A stretch of DNA of 64,000 nt from contig NW_004624854.1 of assembly GCF_000247695.1 (NCBI RefSeq), positions 583,426 through 647,425 of the forward strand, written 5' to 3'. Source of the DNA: Heterocephalus glaber. Taxonomy: Eukaryota > Chordata > Mammalia > Rodentia > Bathyergidae. Below, piece after piece: positions 48,358-60,844 of the stretch (its first letter is position 1; each line of letters opens with the position of its first letter). The notes under the pieces were generated by a model. It was not told the origin of the DNA, made no database searches, and worked only from the letters and a program-made list of their open reading frames with translations. A program made the position numbers and the translations under genes.

Positions 48358-49397
48358 GTCCTAGTCGTTTTTGAACAGAGTAATTTTGATATTCACTCAT
48401 TTATTCATTTGCTTAACAAAATTAGGAGTTTATTATGTCCTAGGTATCTGAAAACATTTAAGCCTATTCTCTATACCAAGATCATAGTTAATGGGCAGCA
48501 ATTCTAGCTCTTTTATAATTATTATACCGTGTACTGTCCTTTAGCTTCCTGTTTCCTTACCCTTAAAATCTGTCTTCACTGATGAAAGCACTGTATATTT
48601 ATTTATGTAGGAGTATTTTTTTCCCTTGAATTGAGTGTGAATGATACTTTATATTCTGAAATTTTTGATCCTTTATCTTTCTCTTCTTAGCACTCACAGA
48701 TATTTTCCTGAGAGTTGTGTTTTATCTAGCATGGCAGATGTCTGTGACATTTTGACATATTGAAATACACACCCGAATATTCACAGTATGACTGTTCCAC
48801 CTGCAGCACTGGCAAAAGCTATTGAAATTATTACTAGATTGAGAAATCATCAACTTTTACTCTGCAAAAATAAATTCTTCTCTTTTGGGTCTATAATTAT
48901 GGCATCAGATATAATGATAGAAGCAAGTATGTTATCCAATTTGTTTTAAAACTTGAAATTTCCAACTGGGAATTTACAATGACTAGTAGATATGTTTTTC
49001 TTTATGTGTATATCTGTGTGTACTTATGATGTAATAAACATTCCAAAGGACCACTTTGAGAATTCAGCCAACATGTGGAGGAGGTTGAATTCTCAGTTTT
49101 GGGCTCTGTGGCAGCCGTTTCTTCCTCTGGGAATGCAACTGCCCAGCCTGTCCATTTCAGAGCCATTGCAGGGAGTGGAACAAAGTGACTGGTGCCTGCA
49201 CCTGAGGATAGGAGCTGCCAGCTGGAGTAGTGTCTCTGGCTCCTCCTGAGATTTGCCTGCCGGGATGGAGTGCTATGAAACTGACATAATTTCTTTTTAA
49301 AACTTAGGCTTTTACTTATAAAATTCTAACTATATCTGCATTTTTAAGATCGGCAGCAATATTATCTTCTTTATTACATGATGTTATCTTTGGGACC
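48358..49397. other. AT-rich unique intronic DNA, no gene seen
   Basis: No recognised repeats. An 85-codon frame at 48992-49249 has no domain. Confidence 0.4.
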
Positions 49398-49409
49398 TCT
49401 GGAATTCTT

Positions 49410-49500
49410 TTTTTTTTTTTTTTCCTAGTACTGGGGATTGAACTCAGGACCTTGCACTTGCGAGGCAGGCACTGCACCACTGAGCTAAATCCCTGGCACT
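49410..49500 (-). repeat. ID-type SINE
   Basis: T-tail, tagtactggggattgaactc and gagctaaatccctggc. Target duplication tctggaattctt is at 49398-49409 and 49501-49512. Confidence 0.95.
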
Positions 49501-49587
49501 TCTGGAATTCTTAATTCAAATAAGTTTTACTCAAATGTCTGGAAAGCATGCTTCTTATTTAGGGAAGCTGGATGCTGGTAGTGAAGC

Positions 49588-49588
49588 A

Positions 49589-49621
<33 letters not shown>

Positions 49622-49626
49622 TATAG
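49588..49626 (+). repeat. (AT)n(AC)n microsatellite
   Basis: About 25 bases of alternating AT followed by acacacac and atata. Confidence 0.95.
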
Positions 49627-49689
49627 TTTGTTATTTGGAATCATTAAAATACTGTGTATCACTCATCTGTTGCTGTTTGTTTTAAAATT

Positions 49690-49800
49690 TAGAGTTATAG
49701 AGGTTTAGGGTTAGAAAGGAAACCAGCTGTTGTTTCCTCTGTTGGCCTCATTTTATGAATGAGAGGCTGGGGCCCAGATGGGCTGCCAAGGAAAATAGTT
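49690..49800 (-). repeat. MIR fragment
   Basis: ggcctcattttatgaatgag, then gctggggcccagatgggctg is the reverse of the MIR 3' half. Confidence 0.5.
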
Positions 49801-51029
49801 CGGAGAGAATGCACGTGTCCCAGAATTTCTTTTGCATGGAGTTGCTTCTAAAGGGAGTTAGGCACTAAAGTCCTCTCCTGAAGGTGATTTTTCGCGTGGT
49901 CAAACTTTCCATTGAAACCTTAAGACAGTGGTAAGACTCAGTGCTGAGCCCAGCAGTCAGATTTTCTTCCTGCTCTGAAATAGACTGCTGTCTTAGATTG
50001 CCCGCCAGAGAAGTGGGGTTGTATTCAGGGGCTGATACCATCAAAACACAAAACAAAGCAAACCTTTCATTAACACGCAAATTGTATTCAGACTGGTGAT
50101 GCTCAGAAGACCCACAGGGGTGCTGTCCCCTGTCAGGCCCGGCCCCAGGTGTTGGAGGCACTGGTCCCCTCCTCTGAGATTCTTCTTTTTCTCTGTCTCT
50201 CCTCTTGGACCCTGAGAGCTGGAAGATGGGAAAATGGGTGTTTGCTGGGCCTCTGCTGAGCCCCGTTCCATCTTTGCAGATTTCTGTAGAGTAAGATGAT
50301 TCACTTCTTCATTGGAGACTCCTAGAGATCTGATTCTTAATTTTTCTTACTACTTTTCGAGGTACCACCTGATGGCTGGAGCCATCTGTGCCCTCCCACT
50401 GGCAACATGGCATCCAGTGGTGCCAAGGGCATTTATACCCTTCAAGCAGGGGTCCCCACCAGGAGGTGCAGTGCCCAACACCCCGTGACCCAACCCACCT
50501 CTGTCAGAAGCTCCGGGTGCAGAGCTCCCTCAGTGCCCCCTCACCCCTCTGGCCCACATGGGATAACCTGGCAAACCAGCTCTTCATTTCTCTATTTTGG
50601 GGGGTAATTTTTAGTTTCTCGGGCTTAAGAACCTTGCCAAGATTTTGACTGCTTCACTTGAAACCTGCACATCTAATCTGCTAGTTGCGAGTTAGCCGTC
50701 TTTTCCAGGATGGTTACCTCTTCTGATGCTCGCCATGTTGAGTGTTCGTTAGCGCTTCCTAAGTAATCTCCTTAACCTCACATCTGCTAGTCCAGTTCAT
50801 GTTCCCTGTAGCTGGCAAACATTTAATTGACACATTTATTTTTTGCAGGCACTAAGTTAAACGTTACATATCTTTACTGGTGCAGTTTTTAACACAACCA
50901 TAGGGGTGGGATCTCGGTTAGGGTTTGTCAGTGGCCAGTTACTCTCCAAGCTGTCAAGGGTCCACCTGCAGTTAGGGGTGGCACACAGGGGAGAACAGGA
51001 GGGAGGGAGGTGCTGTGCACTGTGACAGA
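49801..51029. other. unique intronic DNA, no gene seen
   Basis: 50090-50580 is GC-richer with overlapping short frames that match nothing. Confidence 0.4.
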
Positions 51030-51140
51030 TATCTACCAGAGGGGGTTATTACTTTCCCCATTTTATGGCTGAATAGATAGACAAAGGGATTTCATTAAAT
51101 CTCTAAGCTTGTTCAGCTAGGACAATGAGGAGTTGAAATT
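51030..51140 (-). repeat. MIR fragment
   Basis: ttattactttccccatttta, then gatagacaaaggg and gttcagctaggacaatgagg fit the reverse MIR core. Confidence 0.55.
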
Positions 51141-51214
51141 TTCCTGAATTTGGAGCATACATTTGGTCCACTTTCCCTTGTTGGAAACTTCCCAGTGTAT
51201 ATAGCAGAGGCTGC

Positions 51215-51352
51215 CGGTCAGTACTGGGATATCAGAGGGACCTGTGTTCAAACCCCTGCTTTGCCACTTGCTTCCTCTGTTGACTCCAGCAAGTTGCTTG
51301 CTCTTTTTTGATAAAAATACCAATCTGATAGGAAAAATAATATCCAAGGAGA
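51215..51352 (+). repeat. MIR
   Basis: gacctgtgttcaaacccctg, ctttgccacttgcttcctct and gactccagcaagttgcttgc follow MIR from its tRNA-related part into the core. Confidence 0.75.
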
Positions 51353-51401
51353 GTTTTTCTGCCTGTGTGTAACATGCTTTTTGGGAGCTTGATTTAATGA
51401 G

Positions 51402-51694
51402 TACAGATGCTGCTTGACTTCCAGTAGGGTTGCATCCTAATAATTCCATCATGGGTTGAAAACACTGTAAATAAAAGATGCATTTAGTCACTTAACTGAT
51501 TCAACATTACAGTTTAGCCTACCTTCCCATAGATGTGCTCAGAGTGCTGGCGTTAGCTGGATGTAATCTATGTGAATTTGTTGAATACTGCACTGAAAGT
51601 AAAAAACCAAGATGGTTGTATGGGTGTGCTTTCATGCTGTCACAAAGTAAACGAATTGTTAACTGGAATCATTGTAAGTTGAGGACTATTTGTA
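51402..51694 (+). mobile_element. non-autonomous Tigger/MER-type DNA transposon
   Basis: 293 bp flanked by TA. The left end tacagatgctgcttgactt mirrors the right end, whose complement is tacaaatagtcctcaactta. Inner segments (gggttgcatcctaataattc, gaatactgcactgaaagta, ggttgtatgggtgtgc) follow an old pogo/Tigger-derived MER element. No coding capacity. Confidence 0.7.
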
Positions 51695-53037
51695 AAAAAA
51701 AGTGACAACTCTCATGATGATGGCGTGATATGATTAAATTGTCTGTGTGTGCAAGACATGGAGTGTATTTTCCTATTTCCACTTATTGTACTGCAAAGTA
51801 TAGATCATTTAGTTTTGAATAAATTATCTGTTGAGTTTAAAAAAAAAGACCTAAACATTGTATGCTGGAAAATGTGATGGTATAAGTTGTATTTCAAGGG
51901 TTAAGAGCAACGTTACTGTTCAGGAATGGGAAGTGGAATTCATCCTGGCTCAGTTGCAGTGGCGATCCCAAAGTGTAAGGAAACAGCCACCTCCCCATTC
52001 CTACAATCAGATCCCTGGCCACCCAAGCAGGACTGGGGAAGAGGTGGTCCCTTACCTGGCCACTAGGTGGCAGAGGGGTTGTGGATTTGGTGGAGGATTT
52101 CTTTGGGGATGGGAAAGGTGTTTCTGCTGTTGAACACAGAGAAGAGGAACCCCCTCAGCTCAAGTGAGGGCCATGGAGGGAGCTACTCCAAGTGCTTCAG
52201 CCTAGTCAGCATGAGGAACGCAGTGAATGGGCTCTGACTGTGCCTGGTGAAATGAGCGGTGGTTGGCACTGCCCGAGGTATTGGGACAGGGGCTCTTGCA
52301 TGTGCACTGCCTGTGTTATGTCGGCCCACCACAGAGCTCCTGGGGGTTGTCGCTGCTTCTGCTCCCCAGGAGGACCTCGAGCAGCTGATGCTACCCCGGG
52401 TTCTCCAGATGAGGGCCTTGGCGTGACAGGGTCAGGCCCATCTCAGCCAGACCTCTCTTAGCCTCCCACCTCTCCTGCTTCCGCCCTGCAGCCACCCTGA
52501 GTCAGCGCCAGTGGGAAACACAGAGATGGCCACTCGCCCTCCCCCCAAGGCTTTCTGCTAGGAGTGGGCCTGAGCAAAAGCAAAGATTTCATTTTAAATC
52601 TTCACTGCTATTTGAGGTTTATGACTATTGCACAGGACTGGATGTTTTCTTTACAGACATTTTTGTGATTGACTGTGACCAGAGGTCTTTTCATGATCTC
52701 AGAATGACCTGAAAAGTCAAAGCGTTTCACCAAGTGATGAGCAAAGAACCTGTCTCATGGAACACTTTTGACCAAGCAGCACGGTAAGAGAATAATGTTA
52801 TTTGGGCTGGCAGTGCAGCTGTGTGGTGGGACACTTGCCTAACATGCAAAAATAAATAAATGAGCAAAAACTGCAATAAATAAATAAATATAATTCTAAA
52901 TAAAGAATAAAGTTGTGGTAAGTGGTACCCTACAAGTTTGCTTGAACATTATAAATAGTTCACTGAGCATCCAGGTCTAAAATTTATATTGGAAAATAAA
53001 TGATTGAAAGTTGTCTTTGGGGCTTGAAGTAGACAAA
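51695..53037. other. unique intronic DNA with a SINE remnant
   Basis: 52802-52855 is a shortened ID SINE (gggctggcagtgcagctgtg, cttgcctaacatgc) followed by an AAAT-rich tail to about 52892. 52000-52500 is GC-rich with frames that match nothing. Confidence 0.45.
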
Positions 53038-53683
53038 TGTCAGAGCCATTCTACATAATTTTGGGGAAAAATCATTTCCCAATTAAATTATGATTAGGCC
53101 TAGTCTTCTTGCCTACAGGCCAGCTGTGACATGCCAAAGCACAACTCCATTTTTGCCTCCAGTCACAGCTGAGACCTCAGTGGTCCCATGATGCTGTGAC
53201 ACCTAAGGGCAAGATTACGCCAGGTGAAGACATCCTGGTCCCTTGGGAATTGAGTAAGAGAAAGGTTTCACCTGGGGAGGGACAAATTTCTTATCAGCTT
53301 AGCTCACCCCACCTACTGTTGTAAGAACATCTTGACTAGTCAACCTAAACTCCTTATCTACCTAAGATCCTCATGATCATTGGATTACAGCCACCCTCGA
53401 AGACATCTGATACTTCCTCTGATTATAAGGTTCTTGTCAACTCAGGATTATTGCTGCCCTCTGAGTCATCTGTTACTCCCTATGAACCCAACAAAGAGTG
53501 GCAAGCTTGGGATGCCTTCGTCTTTGCTACCCAGAGCAGCACTGATCAGGCCCAGAACCCAACTTCTCTGTAAGTCTTATTTCCTGTCTCTGTTCTTTAA
53601 TTTGCCTTGTGCTGTCCTGGCTCACAGGAGACCAGGACCCACTGCAGGGGTTCTGGCAATGCCCCTTTTCCCTGTTCCCTACA
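53038..53683 (+). mobile_element. solo LTR, ERVK/IAP-like, copy C
   Basis: In sense orientation, about 646 bp. It runs from tgtcagagccattctacat to ccctaca and aligns end to end with copy A (278-955, reversed). The U5-like part reads aacccaacttctctgtaagt, ctttaatttgccttgtgctg and ggctcacaggagacc. No internal retroviral genes flank it. Confidence 0.75.
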
Positions 53684-56224
53684 GACAAGACCTTACTGCA
53701 TCTCCAGATGTGTTTGGCTTAGTGATTCTGTCTGAAAATGAGGTGTTGTGGGAAATGAGTTCAGTTGTGGGCTCAGCCTTAGATTCAGAGGTGAAATTGA
53801 GCCAAGTGCACTGAGTGAACGGAGAACCAGAATGGCACTGCTGGGGAAACTGTACCCTTCTCTGGTCTGCTGCCTCACAGTCAAGCTGACTGACAGATGT
53901 GCTCCAGGCCCCTGGAGAGAACCACTTGTGAAGAAATATTCATGTAACATCCATCAGGCTCTGAACTATTTATGAAAAAAAAAAGTATCTCTTTCAAAAA
54001 GGAGCAAAGAAGCGGGAATCAGGGGACTGTCTTCTCCGTGCTTTTTGATGACTTTGTGTTAGTGGGAGACAGCAGAATGCTGAGTTGGCTGCAGAGTGAT
54101 GAGCACCACTAGCAAACACCAAGGACAGGACCTGCCTCTGTCCTTGAGGCAGGAAGCTCCAGTTGACTGAAATGAGGGCACCTGTCCCTAAGAGGACCTT
54201 GATGTTTCTAGGGAGACCAGCAGCATGCCAGGCTGGGAAGGGAGCCACTGGGTGAGAGGCTGTGTATAGGTGGTGCCTCCCAGAACAAAGTGACACGTGT
54301 TGTCCAGTCCACGTCATGTCCAGTCGAGTCCTGGGTAGGACGCACCTGAAATGCTGTTCTAGTCTTTAGATTCAGAATCTTGGTGACTGAGAATACATGT
54401 TTTTAAGTTCTGCTCTCTATGATTGTTTTTTAAATCTGGCTTCCAACACCATGACAAATGGGTCTGCTGGGTAATATTATATTTCACATCGCTCTTAGAA
54501 TTACTGTGGTGAAATGCACCATTGCCATTTACTAATCGAATACTCCATTCCCAAATGTGTTGCATGCAGCATGCATTTTTCTCCGGAAGACCAAGATGAT
54601 GGAACAGTGATGCTATTTGCAAATCCTCACGTCCAGAAGTGCGAACAGGCAGAAGAGCAGGCAGGAGCAGCATTTCCATTTTCCTTGATCCAAGTTCGGG
54701 TGGCGACACTGCCCTCCTGTGTCATAAGCATACCTGCACTGGCTTTTGAGAAGTTTTGTTGCTCTGGGAGAAATACTTAAGAAAAAGTTATTTGTTGCTC
54801 ATATAATAATACCAGACTGATGATTCCCTAAACCAGGGGACCGAGTTCAGCAGATCTTTCATGATTATTGTGCTGGGTTCTGGGCAGTACACAGTCTTTT
54901 CTTTTAAGGGACTTTTGTGAAATGCACTCAAGATGGTGGGTCAGAGTCAAGGCTGGAACTCTTGGGTTAATCCATGAGCTTCTTTTATATCTTCTGGCAG
55001 CGCCTTTGTCCCTTCCTGCTTCTGTGCATGGAAGGCTCTGTAAGGGACCTTGCTGCTATGATGGGATGTAGAAATCACACACATTTGACAAAGAGGCAGA
55101 CGGGCTCTGAGGGCCTCTGCCCTACATCTCAGGATATCCTTCAGTCCGGTGGAGGCTTTCTGTGGTGCCCCTCAAGTTACATGATCCTGGAACTTTAGAA
55201 GTATGGCCAGGTTTGAGCATGGCTGATTCGCTGAATGTGTTGGACTGAAGCTGCCAAACTGTGGTCTAGACATGGTGGAGTCAGGTACATCTGACCAGAC
55301 AGAGAACCTGGAAATCCTCATTTTTAGATCCCAAAGAGATCTTTGAGTTCACTTGTTTGAATTCTATTATGTTTCAGTCAGTAAGAGAGCAGTTCAGAGA
55401 TTTGCTGCAGTTTTCATGGGTAATTGTTGGAAGTGTTAGGTCTAAAACTCAGTTTTCCTGGTTGAGGAAGCTTTTCTTTGGCCTTTAGGTGTTCCTTTGT
55501 TTGTGTTTACCAGAGTCTTTTTAGTTATCCACCGTGTTGACAAACTGACTCTCTCTTTAAAACAAAGCAAAACTTCCTAGTTTGTTTTGTTTATGTATCA
55601 CATGGTGTAAATTCTCCCACCACAGCTAATGGCAGGCTACCAGTGTCTAGTAACCACCTTGAAGTGTTCCTGAAACAGCTAGCCGTAGGCTTGGGCACAC
55701 CATGGACTACACCCTTCTGCCTGTTTTCTTTGGCATTGTTGGTGCCATATCCTTGGCCAATACCTTGTGAGATAGGCAGGCCCTTTGTGGTGACGGGAGG
55801 TAAACCAGTGTGATTATTAGAAATCAATGACATGAGTCCAGCATTCCCTGGATTCTCATCTTTCCAAAGACTCGAGTTTGCTGCAGTTAAAATATGGTAA
55901 TAAATACAAGGTTTTAAGGGAGGTTGTAAAGCACTTTGAACTTTCTGTGTTGTGGGACTTCGATTTGCTGCTCATAAAGAATCTGCTTTAATCTGGCATC
56001 CTGATAGAAAATTCATGGGAGGGGTGTAAAACATTTCTCATTCATTCATTCATTCATTTTTCATTTATTTATGTTTTTCTCTTACTGCTTTCCTCAAACC
56101 TAATTATGGCATTCCTCCATCAGCTGTTTTGGTTTTAGAAACTGGAAGGAATAAGATATTGGGGACAATGTCATAAGAACCATGACTGTGAGAGAATGAC
56201 AGATTTAAGACCTTCCTTGGGAAG
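53684..56224. other. unique intronic DNA, no gene seen
   Basis: Includes a short (TTCA)n run at 56038-56060. Frames up to 144 codons overlap the LTR edge or lack domains. Confidence 0.4.
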
Positions 56225-56365
56225 GATCGTCCCTCTTACGATATGGATGAGGAAACTGAGAAGCTGACAGAAATCTGCACATAATCACACAGCTGTGTGG
56301 CATCACCATGGGGATTGTAACTTGTGACTCTTGATACCCCGCTCAGTGTTCTTTCCATTACGTGT
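56225..56365 (-). repeat. MIR
   Basis: gatgaggaaactgagaagct, then cacacagctgtgtggcatca and gtgttctttccattacgt is the reverse MIR core with the usual gap. Confidence 0.65.
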
Positions 56366-56689
56366 CTGGGACTGGGCTTCTCCCCTGTATACAGATCCTG
56401 GGGAGGTATATCACCTGTCACTAGGCTGTGAGGAAGCCTGAGGAAACCTCAGATTCTCTGCACGCCCTCTGGTCACATAGAGAAGTGGGCAGTGCACTGG
56501 GGCCCTGATGTGGAGGATGTCACAGAGCTCCTGGCACTTCCTGCATCTTACGACCCAGAAGCTGTCAGTGAAGAGACTCAAAGATGCTGTGTGATGTGAA
56601 ATTTTCAGTAGAGCTGTGGGGGTTTTATACATTCAGAGTAACTCTGCAGAACTGAGCCAGAATAACTCATCTGTTCTGCATTGAGAGGA

Positions 56690-57150
56690 AGACTCAGCTC
56701 TGATGTATTTAGCACATTCGCTAAGTTTAAGTCCAGAGTGCCAGGCAGTGTGCTAGGCACTGGGAGTACACAGAGGACTAAAACGTCAACTTGATATTGT
56801 AGGAACGGGGAGTGTGAGGGAGAAGAGACCTGTGAAGGAACAATTTCAGTGTAGTCGGCTGAGTGTGGCACACACAGGGCTCAGGGCGACGGGAGGGGTC
56901 CAGTTCCATATATCACTTTCATTCATTCACTTAGCTGATGAGGAAGACCATTGCACAAGGGCCCTGGCCACTTCAGCTCTAATTGCAGCACAGCCTCTGC
57001 CTGGTGGTGTGACCTGGTGTCATCGCCTGGCACCTTCCTCTCTGTGGAAAGGAAGAACCATGAGGACCATCAAAAGGGGTATTGGGAGAATTGAATTGAG
57101 GTCTGGGAAAGTGTTTTGAAAGTCATACAAATGAATGTTTATTGTATTCA
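56690..57150 (+). repeat. MIR/L2-class relics
   Basis: 56730-56800 has gtgccaggcagtgtgctagg followed by cactgggagtacacag, the start of an old dispersed repeat. 56960-57150 is MIR-like (gtgtgacctggtgtcatcgc, ctctctgtggaaagga, gaattgaattgaggtctggg). Confidence 0.5.
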
Positions 57151-57214
57151 TTTTGCAAAGAGGTAACTTTCTTTTTGTACCAGAAAGCTCATACTCTTAC
57201 TAAGCTGAGCATAG

Positions 57215-57740
57215 AGCATTTGTTATCAAATATTTATCAAGTGTCCTCTTGGTACTTCTAGGTCCTGGGTATAGCAGTAAATAAAACAGAGGCCCCTTCT
57301 TCTGGACGGCCATTCTAGAGGGGAGGGGAAAATAAAGGAAGGAAAAAAGTATTCAACGGCATTCTAAGGAATGACAAAGCAGATGGTCAAACAGGGCAGC
57401 ATGTAGGATGATTGGGTAGACTTTGGGTTGGGGTCAGCAAGGGCCTCCCTGAAACCTGAGTGACAAGAAGGAACCACCCCTGCAAAGCTGGGAGATCGGA
57501 GCATGCAGGTGGGAAGAGTGGTTCCAGCCTGGGCTGTAAGCGAGGGCAACCTGGCCAGGTTTCAGGGACAGAAAGTGACTTTGTGGCAGGAGCACAGTGG
57601 CTGCAATGGTGGACTAGCACAGGCTGTGGTCAGGGACGAGAGACCTCGAGAGTTAGTGTGAGGAGCTTGAGTTTTATTCCAAGTACCGTGGAGACCAGTG
57701 GAGGATTTCAAGTGAGAGAGCAGTAGAGTCTGACCTTTTA
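57215..57740 (+). repeat. ancient mammal-wide repeat, longest copy
   Basis: Runs from tttatcaagtgtcctcttgg through gggtatagcagtaaataaaa, ggagcatgcaggtgggaaga and ggagcttgagttttattcca to gagagcagtagagtctgacc. Non-coding. Two shorter copies are at 21800 and 34319. Confidence 0.5.
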
Positions 57741-59486
57741 GAAGAGCATTCGGGTTACTGAGGGAGAAGAGCTTCTAGGTCAGCCTCTTAGCAGTGCAGA
57801 CAAGAGGGGCCGGGGTTATGCTGCACTCACAGCAGCAGAGTTGATGGAGTAGAATGTGTCTAGGACACCGTGGAAGATGATACCAGCAGAAACCCATGGC
57901 TCGCACGTAGGCTGCTGCGGAAAACAGAAAAATCAGGCTGGTTTTTGGATTTTCAGGCTGAGTCGTCCGGTATAATGAAGTAGGAGCAATCGCGGGAAGG
58001 AGGAGGAACTGGAGAGGCAGGAGGACTTGTCCTGTCCATGCCCACTAGCTGTTCTGGTAGAAGTGTCCCAAAGGAGGAAGTTGGGCCGGGGAAGTGGAGA
58101 CTGGGGATTCTTGGCGAACTGGTGGAGCTGGAGGAGATTACCCTGGGAGAGTGTGTTCCGGAGGAGAGGGATCTTGGGTGTAGCTGAATAGAGGGAGAAG
58201 TCCCTGAAGCCAGAGAAAGAGTAGTCCGGGAAGAAGGCCTACGAATAAGGTGGCCCAGAGGCCATGGAAATAAAGTAGAGGATAATGGGAAAGGGGGAAG
58301 TTGAGTCATGAGGTGGAGACTGAATTGAGAGAGCTGGAGGGCAGGTGTTTGAATACAGAAATCCAAACCCCAGAGGACAGGGAGCAGCTTCTGACGTGGA
58401 CTTGACACAGTGAAAACCTTAGGAGGGACACTGCAGGCTTAAGTGAGAGTACTTGGAAGTCTTTGCCACAATCTAAGAAGTGTCACTAAGTCTCAGGTTA
58501 CAGACCTCTGAACAGGGGTGGCATGAGAAGACTGGGGAACCTGGCTGGTCAGGACAGACTCAGCAGCTGCTGGGAAGGAGAGCATGATTTGTTCCTCTAA
58601 AAGGCCTCGAAGGAGATTTGCTGGAACCCTAGCAGACACGGGAGGAAAGGGAGTGGGTCTTGCTTTGTTTGGGGGAGAAGCATTGCTGGGGGCGTGGGGA
58701 GAATGAGCCTCTTTAACAGTTAAAGGTCACAGAATGAGACTCAGACGCTGCCTGCAATTCCAGCGTCACCATGTTTCTCCTGGCTTGTGCATGAAGATTT
58801 CAGATCAGCTGTAACCGACATGGATGCAAGCTGTGGCTGCATCCTGAGAGAGCCAAGAAGTGGTTCCATTGTGTATTTCTGAGGTGCTGATCTCAGGCGA
58901 ATGTGAGCCCCGAAATGCACTCATGTGGCATAATTTCAAAAGAAAGTCTGGATGCTTAGACAAGTGCAGTGCTGCAGTCAGACGGTGTGCTTGATAGTGG
59001 CTAGGATGGTGTCTGGTTCGGTCGCGTCATGAAACAGGACAGACCTGGTCTTTTTAATGTTTCCTTCCACCACCCTGAGGAGCTGTTCCTTTTGCCTTTC
59101 TTCCCAGTGTGCTTCCTCAGTCCGATGGCCTTCAAACTGTGGTTATCTTATCTTCCCTGCAGAGGATGAATTTTCCAGAATGTTTTGGTCCATTTCCTTG
59201 AGAGCTTTTAAGCTTGGGAACTTTTTCACTGAGAAGACATAGCGGCAAAACTTTAGGGAAGTGACTCAGGCTCCTGAAATAAACCATGGTGTCGCTGAGG
59301 ACTTGGTAATCAAGTCATGTTTTACTGAAATGAGCTGCACGGTATAAATGTCTTTTTATGAGGACATTTAAAAATTATGGCATCTTGAAGATGTGAAGGT
59401 TTGTACTCCCCAAATCTCTTTCATCTGAGGAGATGAATTCTTAATGATAGAGTCTTCCTTTCCCTGGAAGTCATTTCTCCTTTTAG
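57741..59486. other. unique intronic DNA with a purine-rich block
   Basis: 57960-58400 is strongly purine-rich on the plus strand; the minus-strand frame of 151 codons there is Ser/Pro/Leu-rich from composition alone. No gene is seen. Confidence 0.45.
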
Positions 59487-59530
59487 GGGCTGGGGATTGG
59501 ACAGAGCTTGGTGCCTGCTAGGCACAGTAA
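59487..59530 (+). repeat. possible ID-type SINE remnant
   Basis: ggggctggggattggacaga, then gcttggtgcctgctaggcac resembles a decayed A-box region. Weak. Confidence 0.35.
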
Positions 59531-59994
59531 TAGTCTCTCTGTGTATCCCGGTGTATGTGCAAAGCGGAGATATTTCACGATCTGCTACTTTATTAGCATG
59601 AGCACATTTCTTAACACGTATCTATTAAACACTTTCTCGTACATTATCAGGTGTCAGAGTATAAAACACAGCATTTGAGTGGGTGAGTGTCATCCTGGTG
59701 GCCGGCAGCTATATTTAGTTCTTAAAATTGGCCTCCACGGGGAGTGCTGCAGACTGCTGAAAAGCCCCCAGGCAAGAAGATCCACTTGTTAATTCACCAT
59801 TATTTTATTTGGTTTGAAAATATTTCACTTTCTTTTACAATATTTTAAGTATCTATTCGACCTACTGAATTAAATGGCTGATCACAGACAGTTTGCTTGC
59901 TGTGTCATTATTTACTTTACATTTATCCATTTTTTGGTAATTTTTTGGTTTAGGGCTGTTGTCTGAGGCACAGGGTAGTCATTTGTGTTAGGCT

Positions 59995-60320
59995 CCTGCG
60001 AGGGAGGAGCGCTGTGCAGCGCGCCCGTCAGGGCTCTGAGGGGGTGAGGGGAAAGCAGCAGAGTCCCTGCGGGCCGAGGGCCACCGTGCACAGTTTTCAC
60101 ATTCAAGAGGCTCTCACTCGGGTTCCCACGTTGCACAACTGTTCCAAAGTTTAAGAGTTTCAGAAAAACATTTGCAAACCATCCTTCCAAACACCAAGCG
60201 CAGGGCCCGAGAAGGCCGCCGTGACTGAGAACTGAGCGACCGCTTCGGTCTCCCGACCTGGGGAGCCAGGTCTGGGCATCTCTCTGGGCCGGGCCGGATA
60301 TGGCCGGCGCCCCTCCCCCA
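59995..60320 (+). promoter_or_regulatory. moderately CpG-rich block
   Basis: Many CpGs in about 325 bases (gcagcgcgcccgtcagggct, gaaggccgccgtgactgag, gagcgaccgcttcggtctcc, gggccgggccggatatggcc) against CpG-poor flanks. No exon or core promoter is recognised. Regulatory use is inference. Confidence 0.3.
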
Positions 60321-60590
60321 GAGCCTTAGCCAGCCCTTGATTCAGGCTTTTAATTTCTCCAGGGAATTTTGACTTTGGAATCCTATTGGTAAAGAGGGTG
60401 GAACCTTTTCTCTAGGATCACAGATGGACGCTCTTTAAAAGTTTGTTTGTATTTCATTTTCAAACATCTGTGAAGGTGTATTCGCATCTGTGTGCACAGA
60501 ACATCTGTGAACGGCCTGTTGTGATCTGACCTGGGGTTTTCAGATATTTAGTAACAGAAGCATGTGATCCATACGTTTAAAGAGAGATGT

Positions 60591-60681
60591 TTTTTGGGGT
60601 TTTTTTTGGTACTGGGCATTGAACTCGGGTCCTTGCACTTGCGAGGCAGGTGGTGGAACCACCGAGCTAGATCCCTGGCCC
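60591..60681 (-). repeat. ID-type SINE, GGTACT subtype
   Basis: T/G-rich tail, ggtactgggcattgaactcg, then gaggcaggtggtggaacc and gagctagatccctggcc. Confidence 0.9.
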
Positions 60682-60844
60682 CTGTACATGTTCTTTAAAT
60701 TGCTTTCCTTTTCATTTTGCATATCATGGGCATCTGCCTTAATGTTCATTGTTAGTGCCTTCCACGTGCTCTCTAGTGTGCCTGCACCGTAACCGTCGCC
60801 CTATTGGCAGTCGTTTGGGTTGGTTCCAACGTTTCATTTCAAGG

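Noticed and set aside
57953..58408. 151-codon Ser/Pro/Leu-rich frame on the minus strand
   Set aside because: It is fully explained by the purine-rich composition of the plus strand.
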